NCBI GenBank assembly: GCA_948146395.1
Contig: OX411556.1
Span: 32,951,056-33,015,055, forward strand
DNA from: Fragum whitleyi
Taxonomy: Eukaryota > Mollusca > Bivalvia > Cardiida > Cardiidae
Direction of reading: 5' to 3'
Length of the DNA: 64,000 nucleotides
Shown: positions 53,185 through 62,785 of the stretch, in pieces
Numbering within the stretch: position 1 is the stretch's first letter
How the letters are laid out: each line of letters starts with the position of its first letter
The notes under the pieces: model-generated
Databases searched by the model: none
The model's input: the letters and a program-made list of their open reading frames with translations, nothing else
Told to the model about the DNA's origin: nothing
Position numbers and translations under genes: made by a program

Positions 53185-53530
53185 CTGACTTCAGAAAACT
53201 GTTCCAAGGAGATCATTTACTAAAGATTTACATTGTCTGTGATATGTTTTGTTTATTATTTATTATAACTTGGTATTGCACAAAAAAGTTTTTTGTTTAT
53301 TATTTATTATAACTTAGTATTAAACAAAAAAAGAGACTCTCTTTTTTTTTGCTATGCAACATATCTTGTGAAAATATTTTTGATCGTCAATTTAATGTCT
53401 GTCTTAAGAAATCATATAAATAACAGAAGCTTTTTATCAGAGCATACCGGTAACTTATAATTTTAATCACGGAGCTTAAATATACATATGTAAGAAAAAA
53501 TATAAAAATATTAGTGTATTTCTCCTAATA
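53185..53530 (+). other. Probable 3' UTR of the dynein gene
   Basis: AT-rich, with a 43-base direct duplication ('tttattatttattataactt' at 53252 and 53296). A variant poly(A) signal ATTAAA lies at 53319-53324. The first canonical AATAAA (53527-53532) lies within MITE G copy 2. The true cleavage site cannot be fixed from sequence alone. Confidence 0.55.
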
Positions 53531-53824
53531 AACGCTCCTGGGAGCTATACATAACATGGTCAGGGGGCTTTTATTTAAGGTTCATTTTCTAATTTAAAAA
53601 AAAAACATTAAAATTGATGTCTTTTAGGCCCTTTCCCCTTTAATTTGAGGTGAATTTCATCTAAACAATCATATACAAATGTAAGTGATTGTTTAGTGGA
53701 AATTCATCTTGAATTAGAGAAGAAGTCTCAAAAAGTTCCTAAAATTTAGGCATGGGAAGTGGGTTTTCTAAGTGAAATGTAGGGGTGCTACCATTAGTAA
53801 GGGCACTATTATTAGAGGAAATAT
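53518..53824 (+). mobile_element. MITE G, copy 2
   Basis: 'tttctcctaataaacgctcc' at left, 'ggcactattattagaggaaa' at right, central palindrome 'aaacaatcatatacaaatgt..agtgattgttta'. Collinear with 23863-24167. Confidence 0.75.
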
Positions 53825-54338
53825 GGTATTTATTTTACTTGTCTGATAATTTTTCCATTTTATGAATAGCTGAGCATTATTAACAATTTGGCTCTATCTT
53901 AGAGAAAGATATAGCTCTAATCGTTCACAAAAAAAAGGTAAAGCAATCTTTCACATTATATTTTTTAACGTCTTTTTCATTGTAAAAACATATATTTTGA
54001 AAGAAGGATATATTTCAAGAAAAAAAACAACACATATACCGCACTACTAGTTAATTATTTCCATTGTCATGATTGAATTATAACAAAAAATAATTTCAAG
54101 ATAAAAAATAAATATTTCAGTAAGCAGAAAATTAAAGGACAGGTAGATATTGTTTCTGGGTCATTTAACGCCCACGATGAGGTTTTCTTGAGATTTCTAT
54201 TCCAATGATAAATGAGGCAGGTAATTGGTTCAGCTCCATCTTGGAACTTTCATCTTTTGTCAAAAAAACTCTCACAATATTTTATTGTGGTATGTTCTGG
54301 CCCAATGAAAGCCAGGTAGAAATATCAGATGTTTATAC

Positions 54339-54454
54339 TTAACCCTTTTCCCAGCATTCCGAATTGTCCCCTTATGATCCTTGAACAGTCATTGAATTGT
54401 TATTTTCCGTAGATACTCAAAATGTCTGGACTATTTAACGTAACAAGGGTTTAA
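54339..54454. mobile_element. Possible small TTAA element
   Basis: TTAACCCTTTTCCCAGCATT at left, 'acgtaacaagggtttaa' at right. Short and without a clear inner structure; weaker than elements B and C. Confidence 0.4.
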
Positions 54455-54513
54455 CTACCATTACACACATTAGGCAAGTGCATGAAAGAAAAAAATCCTC
54501 TTTTGAAAATGTC

Positions 54514-54583
54514 TTGATGAATGATCATAACATCAAAACTACAGCTTATTCAAGCTGTAGTTTTGAGGTTTTGATTATTCACC
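54514..54583 (+). repeat. Short hairpin L-like
   Basis: 'tgatgaatgatcataacatc'+'aaaactacagctt' pairs with 'aagctgtagttttgaggttt'+'tgattattcacca'. Arms about 32 bases. Confidence 0.82.
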
Positions 54584-55354
54584 AACGCTCAGATTATAGA
54601 AAAAGGGGAGCGGACGGAGGACATTATTCTTTTGTCATATTCCACATATCGCCTTTATCCTATTTATTTTATTTTGGTCGCCTTCCGAGTCTGTATGAAC
54701 AAAATCCTTTTTACGCCTATAGATAATACAGGCTCTCTAGGGGAACTTTTTAAAACTTTAAAAATCTTTAATATTTATAGTTGGAATCCTATAAAAGCGA
54801 TAATGCCTGGAGTATTTCGCTAAAACCTTAGCAATGCAGTTTCGGTTTCCCATAGATAATACAGGGGGACCTTTGAAACCTTTTATTTTAGTTTGAATCC
54901 CTTAAACCCTTTACTTTGATTGATTAGTTAACAAAAAATATCTAGCTAAAGTGTTTCAATTTTTATTTTGTCAAAAGAGCAAGCACACTTGTGCTAGGTA
55001 GGCAATTATAGTCAGTTGGTTGATTTTTTTCATTAATTTTTTTCCAGGTAGCTGGATATTTTTTTTCTCCCTCACAAGCGACAGGCTGGCTGTTTTGACA
55101 TAGATTTACAACTGTTGTATACTTGTTGTTCATCTTTATAAGCAGTCAATTGAACTTTTTTGCCATTATTAACACCTGACTTTCTACTTTATGAATTTGA
55201 CTACATGGATGCTGGAATATTTTTCTGTCTTTTGGGGAGTTTGAGAATTTTGATGAGATTGTTGACCTTCATTATAAGTTTGGCTGTTTTCAGAGATAAC
55301 CTGCCTTCCTTTCAGAATTACAAAATTTAGCCCAATTCTGCCAAAGCAAGCCCT

Positions 55355-55455
55355 GCGGTCAGGATGACAAAACATGCAAACTGTTTTCAAATTATACCCT
55401 GCTTTGCATGTGCATATGCGTGCAAAGCAAGGTAAATTTTGCAAACAGTTTTTAT
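55355..55455. repeat. Palindromic fragment related to the centre of MITE F
   Basis: 'aaactgttttcaaattatac'+'cctgctttgcatg' and its partial complement 'gcaaagcaaggtaaattttg'+'caaacagttt'. The words 'gttttcaaattataccc' also occur in the core of 7584-7826. Confidence 0.55.
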
Positions 55456-55691
55456 TGTTATCATCTTTTGTTGTTTACATTGGTGTGACAAACTTTAACC
55501 TTGGTTATATCTCTATTATTATTGAAGATAACTTCATGAAACTTGGCATGTGTGTTCACCATCAGGAGAGCTATCCATACTCTGAAGGGGGATAACTATA
55601 AAAAAATATTGTAAGAATTATGCCCCTTTATAACTTATATTTTTTTGTATTATCTAGCTCCAGTTGGCACCCGTGGGCGGTGCTCTTATTT
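55450..55691 (+). mobile_element. HINE-type element, 'TTCATGAAACTTGGC' family
   Basis: 'taacttcatgaaacttggca', 'tgtgttcaccatcaggagag', 'ttatgcccctttataactta' and 'ctccagttggcacccgtggg'; end 'cggtgctcttatttt'. No nested array. Confidence 0.72.
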
Positions 55692-56469
55692 TGTACTTTA
55701 AATTGACTTGTGCGAATTTTGAATAACACAAATAAATGGTAGTTATTCCATTTTAAAATTTTATTTAACAAAAGTTGTTAGAAATCATTTATATTTGAAA
55801 CATTCCTCTTAAGAAAACTGCTGATTTCATTTACATGTACTGCTGATTTTAATGAAATATCATTTGAATGTTACCACTTATGTATCTAGTTTTAAAGTTG
55901 AAATTTGGTCACCCATTAATGTGTTTTACAAATACCTGTTGTATGTGTAAATATTGCCCATTGACTAGAATATGGAAGCTATGCATTTTTCTTTTATATT
56001 ATTAATCTATTGTTTCTTGAATTATTTTGGATTCTTCACATAGATTATTCCGTCCAAAAAAATGGGTGCTGTTTCATCCAAAATCTTACAATTTTCTTTA
56101 GATTGTCTATCTGCCTTATTGCATTTCATCATTAGGAGACGATGTCTAAATACAGCTCAAATAAAGCTATATTAATTTTATAACATTTTGTTTGCCCATC
56201 AGAGATTTATGATATGTGGCAAAATGTATCTTTTGACAATATTATCGTGCAAGATTCTTGATGAAACAGGCCCAAGATTTCCAAAGATTGCATTATTTAC
56301 AATATATACCTAGTTGGTTTTACTGCTGATTATGATATTTGTGATATGTTTACAAATAAACGTTTGATTCTTACATACAACTTGTTATTTCATTAATATA
56401 CCTCACCAACTCCGGATAACTTGTTTGATAGTACGAGGTTTAATGCCAATTTCAACCCTATAACAGTTA

Positions 56470-56843
56470 TTATGCCCCCCTTTGAAGAAGAGGGGGTATA
56501 TTGCTTTGCACTCTTGTCGATATGCTGGTCGGTCGGTCCATCCATAGACCGTTTTTTTTTGTCCGGAACATAATCTCATAAAGTATGCAAGCTAGAATCA
56601 TGGTACTTCACATGTGGATAGATCTAATTGTGGAGAAGTGCAGTGCACAAAAACCATAACTCATCATATTTTGTGAGTTATTGCACTTTGATGATTAACA
56701 AAGAATAGGGTATTGACCTGCTTTTAAGGGGGCATAGATTTGAGGGGTCAGCCCAACAGTATTGTAAGTGCCTTTGAATATATAGGCACTTACAATAGTG
56801 TTGTTCTGCCCCCTCAATTAATGTTTTACAAATATCTCTTGTA
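56470..56843 (+). mobile_element. HINE, 'TATGCCCCC' family, no array; interrupted by a hairpin
   Basis: Left TATGCCCCCCTTTGAAGAAG / 'gagggggtata' hairpin, 'ggtcggtcggtccatccata', 'gtccggaacataatctcata'. Right 'aagggggcatagattt' | hairpin | 'aattaatgttttacaaatat' and 'ctcttgt', matching the right end at 33036-33066. Confidence 0.78.
56742..56816 (+). repeat. Hairpin A2, copy 2, inserted in a HINE 3' end
   Basis: TGAGGGGTCAGCCCAACAGT+ATTGTAAGTGCCT pairs with AGGCACTTACAAT+AGTGTTGTTCTGCCCCCTCA. The HINE right end continues on both sides, so this hairpin moved in after it. Confidence 0.85.
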
Positions 56844-57084
56844 TTACATCAGATGGTACACCTACCCAAAGCTTCCTGTTGTTTCTTCCACCAGTACAAA
56901 CACTTTTTACCTATTAGCTGCTAATCCCACTGGTCAGCGACTTGTAAAATGTCGGATGGTGGTTGGCTTGGCTGGATACATAACAAATGACCTAATGTTT
57001 GAGAGCCAAATGCATTTACATGATATGATACAATTCTAGAGCTGGGTGAACTGGGGCTCTCTATTAAGTTATTCTGCACACCCC

Positions 57085-57165
57085 GGCGATGGTGGGGCTT
57101 GAACCACAGAAATCCAGGTCACGATCGAGCGCCACTAGGACTAAGAATGCAGTCCATTGGACTAG
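57085..57165 (-). repeat. tRNA-like fragment
   Basis: Minus strand: 'tggcgctcgatcgtgacctg' then B-box-like GGTTCAAGCCCCACC and 'atcgccggggtg'. No complete cloverleaf; likely a SINE relic. Confidence 0.4.
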
Positions 57166-57300
57166 ATATGTGCCAGACATGAATGCATCCACAATTTGTT
57201 ATCTACCAAAACAATTATTTTTTTTCATGGCACATGTCCAAATCAAGGGGAACAATTGACTGAAATCTTTTTCAAAATCCAATGAAAGTGGAAGATATTG

Positions 57301-57371
57301 ATGGATCAGTGCAAAAGGGGCAACTGCCTACAAAAATTTAGGCAGTTACAAATGTTTCACACTGAGCCAGC
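57301..57371 (+). repeat. Short hairpin A, copy 5
   Basis: 'atggatcagtgcaaaagggg'+'caactgcct' paired with 'aggcagttacaaatgtttca'+'cactgagcc'. Confidence 0.75.
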
Positions 57372-57778
57372 AATATGCTCAAGACCAGACCAGTTTGTTT
57401 TGCAATTAGCTCAAACCTTGGACAATTTAATCACATGACACTTATGTTCATCTTGGGGATCAACTGTGCTAAGTTATTTTGCAATCCAATCATAGTTTTA
57501 AGAGATATGCTCAAGATAAGATCAATTTTATTGTTTGACCTTCTGATATGACCTTGACCATATGCAAACAAACTTTTCAAAAAAGACAAGCACTTATCAG
57601 GGGAACTAATGAGGCAAGTTTTTTGTTAAAATCTTATCGTAAATGTGTAGAAAATATGCTCAAGGCAAGACAAATTTTATTGTTTGACCTTGAGCTGTGA
57701 CCTTTGGCATATTCCAATAAACCCTTTAAAAACACAAGAACTCATTAAGACGAAGATATACTATGGACACTACCAATT

Positions 57779-57987
57779 GAGCCTGTTCATGACATTTCCA
57801 ACAATTTGACACCTGTATTAGGTGCAAACTTTTAGCTGCCAAGACAGTTACAGAGTATAATTAGAAGATTGCCTAACTGTTTACAGAAACTTAAAGACCT
57901 TATTTATCTACCAATGGCATAGTGAAGACTGGCAAGTCTTTGTTTTGCTCACATTTGAAATTGTCGGAAATGTCAGGCACAGGCTCA
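57779..57987. mobile_element. TIR element D, copy 2
   Basis: GAGCCTGTTCATGACATTTC+CAACAATTTGA at left; right 'aaattgtcggaaatgtcagg'+'cacaggctc'. Interior collinear with 6540-6790 ('aggtgcaaac', 'cttaaagaccttatttatct'). Confidence 0.82.
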
Positions 57988-58145
57988 ATTATGGTTTGAC
58001 CTTGTCCTTCAGTGTATCCTATTTCTTCACATCTTGACATGGAGAACTAGTTGGTACACTGCCAAGTTATTCTGAAAACCACTGATAAACATCAAAGATC
58101 AGCTCAGAGGTTCAGATGAATTGGGACAAAACCCGTCCAAAATCT

Positions 58146-58225
58146 TTATTTCACAATGAAACCCCATGTTATTGGTACTCATTTGAGTTGTCTAGATGAG
58201 ATGTTTCAAATGAATACCAACATAA
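58146..58225 (+). repeat. Hairpin repeat P, copy 5
   Basis: 'tcacaatgaaaccccatgtt', 'attggtactcatttgagttg' and 'tttcaaatgaataccaaca'. Inverted relative to 43814-43930 (the GAAACCCCATG tail is on the left). Confidence 0.65.
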
Positions 58226-58255
58226 GAATGTTGGCCCACAGCATGAAGAGGGTTT

Positions 58256-58380
58256 ACAAAATTATTCATCTTCGTATCACAAAGTGGAGACTCTGGTCAG
58301 ACTGCAGATTTACAGGCTGGCCTTCGAGGGATTTTAATTTGTGCACGTGAAATCATTGGAGATTTCACACACAGACTAGC
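58256..58380. mobile_element. TIR element D fragment
   Basis: 'gagactctggtcagactgca' ... 'acaggctggcc' and 'gtgaaatcattggagatttc'; left TIR missing. Confidence 0.5.
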
Positions 58381-58705
58381 TGAAGCCTAAATGTGTAAAA
58401 AGTGTTGTTCTACAGCCACTGCTCCTGCAATACAATTTGTTTGTATTGGATTTAATGCCCCATTGCAAAGTATTCCAGTTGTATTGGCTGAAGCTGGAGC
58501 AACTACCCAGGTTTCCAGTTGTTCAAACTAATATAACCACAACATTTCATCTAAGCCAAAAGCTGCCCATCCCACTTATTTCTCATGATAGATAAACAAA
58601 GTCTTTCACAATAACTTTGTCAGATGAATGTGGGCCCAGCCAGGGATCAACTTGCGACCCCAGGATAAAGAGTAAGAGATGTTACTGACTCGGCTAATTA
58701 GACCA

Positions 58706-58924
58706 GGGGCCCAGCTTACTAAAGTTCTTACAAAAAAAATAATCCCAAGTCAAAATCCTAAAACGTACCTGGTGTTTTACTTTCATTGTAAGATTCTGTC
58801 TCACAATATCTCACTTTTTGACAGTCCAACACGCTACCAACTGCGGCTAGTTACTACTGTAGAAGCAACTTTAATTTTTGACAAGCGCAAAAAATAATTT
58901 TAAGATATTTTGTAAAACAGGCCC
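58706..58924. mobile_element. Degenerate TIR element I
   Basis: 'ggggcccagcttactaaagt'+'tctta' at left, 'taagatattttgtaaaacag'+'gcccc' at right. Imperfect inverted repeats of about 25 bases. Confidence 0.5.
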
Positions 58925-59160
58925 CAAGCTTCTGCAATACAGAGCTGACAAGCGTACTACTGATTGAAGAAAAGTAATAATAAACAATATCTTATATATC
59001 AATCATATTTTTATTGAAGACAATGTTTTTTTCTGAGGCACAAAGTTCAAAATTTGATCAATTACAGTTATGAGCAAAAATACATATTTACACATCTTTT
59101 TCTCAAACATCCTTAATACAATCTAATGTCATACATTTTAGAAACATGGACAATAGGCTT

Positions 59161-59408
59161 TTAACCCTTGTCAAGCTGAATAAATTTTGGCTAAAAAATT
59201 TCATCAAAATCAAAGGACAAAAAAGCACTGAAAGTACCAACTGTAGGTCAATTTTTATTTTGAAAAACTAATCTATTGACAATTCTGGTTTGAAAGTGAG
59301 AAACAGGTGGTGTAGACTAACATCAGACTGCACATATGTGCAGGCTGATGTTTGTTTATGGGTCCTGCCAAAGCAGGAATATTCCAGTTTCAGCATGACA
59401 AGGGTTAA
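59161..59408 (-). mobile_element. TTAA element B, well preserved
   Basis: TTAACCCTTGTCAAGCTGAA at left, TTTCAGCATGACAAGGGTTA+A at right; collinear with 29517-29763 ('gtaccaactgtaggtcaatt', 'gagaaacaggtggtgtagac'). Confidence 0.88.
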
Positions 59409-60031
59409 GAAATTCACTTATCAAAAAGAATGCTGTCCTATTTGACTGCAAGCAACTTTTACTTGAATTCCAATTGACAAATATTCTGTTGGAAATGATT
59501 CCCTGTATTGGCACTCGATAAAGTTCAAATTTAGGCCAAATTTTCCATGATACAAAATATGCTAAGCTCAATTTTCTTTCAAAACAATTTATAACTTTTA
59601 CATCTAGTATTTTGTAAAACGGTATGAAGAATTAGAATCTTGGCTTAAAAATATTGGATTCTGATGAAAGAACTTCTAAAATTTGAATAAAATAGGATCC
59701 AGACAGAATCCCTTGATTGCAATTAATGGAATTGCTTTTATTATTTTTTGAGATCCTCAGGATTCTTAGGCACTATTATTGATGATTCCAGTGCATTGCT
59801 CAATACAAGATCAATGATGTGCCTACTAATTACACACAGTATACAAATGCATAATAAGAATGAGATATCAAATACTTCTTTGTGTGTTCATAATGTAACC
59901 AGCTTCACCAAGCTGTAGTTGTGTTGTTTTGATCACGCTTTTACTATATTTTTCATGATATCATTTTTATTATGCATGTGTGTATTGTCCATAATTGGTA
60001 GGTACCCAACTGAAGATTGATACAGAAGCAC

Positions 60032-60260
60032 TTAACCCTTTCCTGTTTTACAAAATTTTGGACCTGTCCAAATTCAAAGGTTTTGTAGACAAAAATTTAA
60101 AGTGGATCTAATTTGAAAAATAACCATTCTGTTGGGTAGAAAAAAGTGTGAAAATAGAAGAAATTGCTTGTCAGAAGCAATTTCTTCTTTTTTCACAATG
60201 CTTTCTCAATCATAAAATCACAGGCACGTAAAAAGCAGGGATTAAACAGCAAAGGGTTAA
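60032..60260 (-). mobile_element. TTAA element C, copy 3 (well preserved)
   Basis: TTAACCCTTTCCTGTTTTAC at left, 'taaacagcaaagggTTAA' at right. Central hairpin AGAAGAAATTGCTT-gtcag-AAGCAATTTCTTCT. Inverted relative to 35852-36081. Confidence 0.88.
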
Positions 60261-61162
60261 AAAAGTCATAAATGAAAGTATATTTCTTTGTGTATTTTTC
60301 ATCCAATTTATTAAAGGCAGAAATTAACTAATAGGTATAATTATGATTATCAAACATATAAATTTCAAACTTTTACCCCGTTCATTTAATACTGAACACT
60401 TAATTTCTTATGACTAGAACTACTGGTAAGTCTCATAAAAATGTCTTCCCTAAGAATTAAGAAATTCATCACTGGTGATCACATGATACAGCAATTAAAT
60501 CTAGAATATAGTGTCAGTGTTGGTTTTAGAATAAAATTTACTGTAAGGATTCATTTCAATAGCAAATTGACTCAAAACCCTTAAAAAATTGGCAGGGGAG
60601 AGAGTTTTTAATGTTTGAAATTATGATTTTTTTCCATCAACCATTTGCAATGGTGTTTCAATAATTCATAAATCCCAACAATTTGAAGGTCACAGGTTCA
60701 GACGATCATTCACAAAATTTCACAAATGCAGCAAAAACTTTCATTTATATAGCACTAGACTCAATTAAAATGGCACTAGGAATAATTCATAAGGCACATT
60801 TTTTATGGCACCAAGACTATAAAATACTGTTACATCAATCATGAAACATGAAATTGCAAAATCTGGTGATTATTCTGATAATTCAAGACATAATTACATA
60901 CTATACACAATCTGTGAATTTCACTGTGAATCTTTAAAATGAATTGAAAACAATTGTAGACAACATATATGGCAAAAGTAAAATTTCAAATATGTTGAGT
61001 GAACGACAAATTTATAATATCTTTTTTAATCTTGAACAAGTACTAATAACAAGGACCTTGGTGATTCTATTTTGCTCACCTGAGTGAGTTACAAGTTATT
61101 CAAGACTTTTATCAATTTAATCAATTTTTCTCCATAACAAATGGGATTCCAAAATATAAGAC
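60261..61162. other. Downstream intergenic stretch
   Basis: AT-rich; a 'ttgctcacctgagtgagttac' fragment at 61074 may be a relic of the AGCTCACCTGAG family. Nothing else recognised. Confidence 0.45.
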
Positions 61163-61347
61163 TACAGTCAAACCGGTTTTAGTGGCAAGCTGTATTCAGC
61201 AAGAAACCAGTGAATTAAGCAAGCGACCACCAAGCTCCTAAATTAGGCGATTACACTGAAAATAACCTGTATTAATTAAGCACCTGTCTTAAGCAAGCAC
61301 TCTTTCATTGTCCCATAGATGCTTGCTTAAGACATGTTTGACTGTAT
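61163..61347. mobile_element. MITE J ('TACAGTCAAAC')
   Basis: TACAGTCAAACCGGTTTTAG at left, 'taagacatgtttgactgta' at right. Inside are 'aagcaagcgaccaccaag' and 'cttaagcaagcactctttca' repeats and 'gtcccatagatgcttgctta'. About 185 bases, terminal TA. Confidence 0.75.
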
Positions 61348-62216
61348 AATTTATAGTACAAGACTGACAGATTAAACATTATTTTAGTAGATAAATGTGT
61401 AAACAGTATTATAAATTTTGCAAAATTATTATGCCTAAAATTTTAGAATTAGACCTTTTTCAAGGGTTTCTTCCATTCCTGTTTGTTAAATGTGTGGATC
61501 CATTACATGGGGCTGGGGCTGTCAACCAAGGTTATAATTTCAATTATTTTGGTAATATATCAAAGTTCCTACCTAATTGGTTCTATCTAGAATGAAAGAT
61601 TTTTAAAGATTTCATTCTTTGTTTCCTTGTAAAATCTGGGATCACTGTGACAACACAGGGCTATTTTTCACTTTGAGCAATAATTTGAAGTAGTTAAGTA
61701 GACAAGCTTTAGGCTACGCCTAATATGAAGTTGCCTGGCTCAAGATTTTTTTTCTTTTTTCATTTTCTTCACTCAGTTATTATGGCAACCGGAGTTCTGA
61801 ATGGATTCCAATTCTGCAAATTATTCAAAATTGCTTGACACAAGAAGAAGTTTGGTTTAAACCTAATGGAAAGTTTGGAAGATGATTTCTTTATAAAAAT
61901 TGTTGACTGACTGACAAACGCACGGACAGACCGATTGTAGACATCTGACACACACACGCCTGACATGGATCGATCATAATCTCTCACCTTGAGCACTTTG
62001 TGTTCAGGTAAGTTAAAAACATAGTCTCATATCAAAATTTAATCAGCTTGCGCTCCAAAATTGAGATTCAACAAAGTGCAAATATAGCTGTCAATAACCA
62101 GTTCCACTCAAAAGAACCATTTGGAAAGTACTAAACTGTAAAACAAATCATAGAGAAAGGGAGTGATTCCGGCAGAGGTCTTTTACAGCAGAGGTATTTT
62201 ATTGTCTATCATATAT

Positions 62217-62335
62217 GGATGGCTCAGCGCAAAAGGTTGTAACTGCCTATAACAATATAGGCATTTACAACCATTTTGTACTTTGTTGAATGGATGGCTC
62301 AGCGCAAAAGGTTGTAACTGCCTATAACAATATAA
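62217..62335 (+). repeat. Short hairpin A, copy 6, with partly duplicated left arm
   Basis: A full copy ('atggctcagcgcaaaaggtt'+'gtaactgcctata' ... 'ataggcatttacaaccattt') is followed 70 bases later by a second left arm (identical over about 40 bases, 62292-62333) with no right arm. Confidence 0.8.
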
Positions 62336-62389
62336 CAACATGACGTTGGTACCTGCAGATACATATAATTGAGATCTACCAGCACACAA

Positions 62390-62480
62390 AATATATTCAT
62401 AGTATCTTGAACATGCTTGAAGTATTTGGCAATGCTAAGTTTTTTGGTTAAGTTTTGCAGCCAGATAGACATATAGATTG
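62390..62480 (-). repeat. HINE fragment (32591 family), minus
   Basis: Reverse complement reads 'aacttaaccaaaaaacttag', 'cattgccaaatacttcaagc' and 'atgttcaagatac', matching array units at 32700-32880. Confidence 0.5.
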
Positions 62481-62629
62481 AGATAGACGACACTAAATCA
62501 TTATGCAGGGATCAACACTAACACCAGTCCTCAGGCTCGAGACTTGTGGATTTCTGGGGGAAGACTGGTAGAAGATGCCATGTTACATGTCCTTCAGGCC
62601 TGTTGTTTAATATTATATTATTTCTGATC

Positions 62630-62785
62630 AGTCAAATTTTGAAAATAAGTTTCCTTTTCAACACTAAATTTTTTCATAACTCAATAGAAAACATTGTGGG
62701 AAAAGAAGGATTGCTTATCACAAGCACTTTCTTATTTTCCCAAACTGTTTCTCTCATAATTTGCTCTTTAGATTTCTAAAAATAA
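62630..62785 (-). mobile_element. TTAA element C fragment
   Basis: 'cattgtgggaaaagaaggat', 'tgcttatcacaagcac' and 'tttcttattttcccaaactg' resemble the central hairpin; ends lost. Confidence 0.5.

Larger units (their letters stand above)
51072..52454 (-). mobile_element. 5'-truncated LINE (non-LTR retrotransposon)
   Basis: The minus-strand 3' end carries a short (CCTTGAAA)n tail at 51072-51100, then a 3' UTR of about 870 bases and the end of an RT-type ORF. The 5' end is cut near 52455, where an in-frame stop appears. The 3' UTR is interrupted by a TTAA element (51431-51659). Vertically decayed, inactive. Confidence 0.82.
14018..52833 (+). other. 38,816-base last intron of the dynein gene
   Basis: Intron between exons K and L, GTAAGA...TTTACAG. 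It is about 30 times longer than the other introns of the gene (660-2187 bases). Most of the recognisable content is repeats: HINE-type elements, TTAA elements, SINE, LINE, hairpins. No additional exon is required by the protein. No convincing nested gene was found; ORFs are all under 120 codons, and the longest is LINE-derived. Confidence 0.9.

Noticed and set aside
52824..53024. Minus-strand ORF opposite exon L
   Set aside because: Antisense shadow of the conserved dynein terminal exon.
55184..55444. Minus-strand 86-codon ORF as a gene downstream of the dynein
   Set aside because: No recognisable family, low-complexity composition, overlaps a palindromic repeat fragment.
58990..59060. Possible 3' end of a convergent minus-strand gene (reverse AATAAA near 59010)
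   Set aside because: No coding exon could be found on the minus strand up to the window end, and AATAAA is frequent by chance in AT-rich DNA.
61769..61996. Minus-strand 75-codon ORF
   Set aside because: It overlaps a 'gactgactgacaaacgcacg' simple stretch and 'cttgagcactttgtgttcagg', probably a HINE relic in reverse; no protein similarity.
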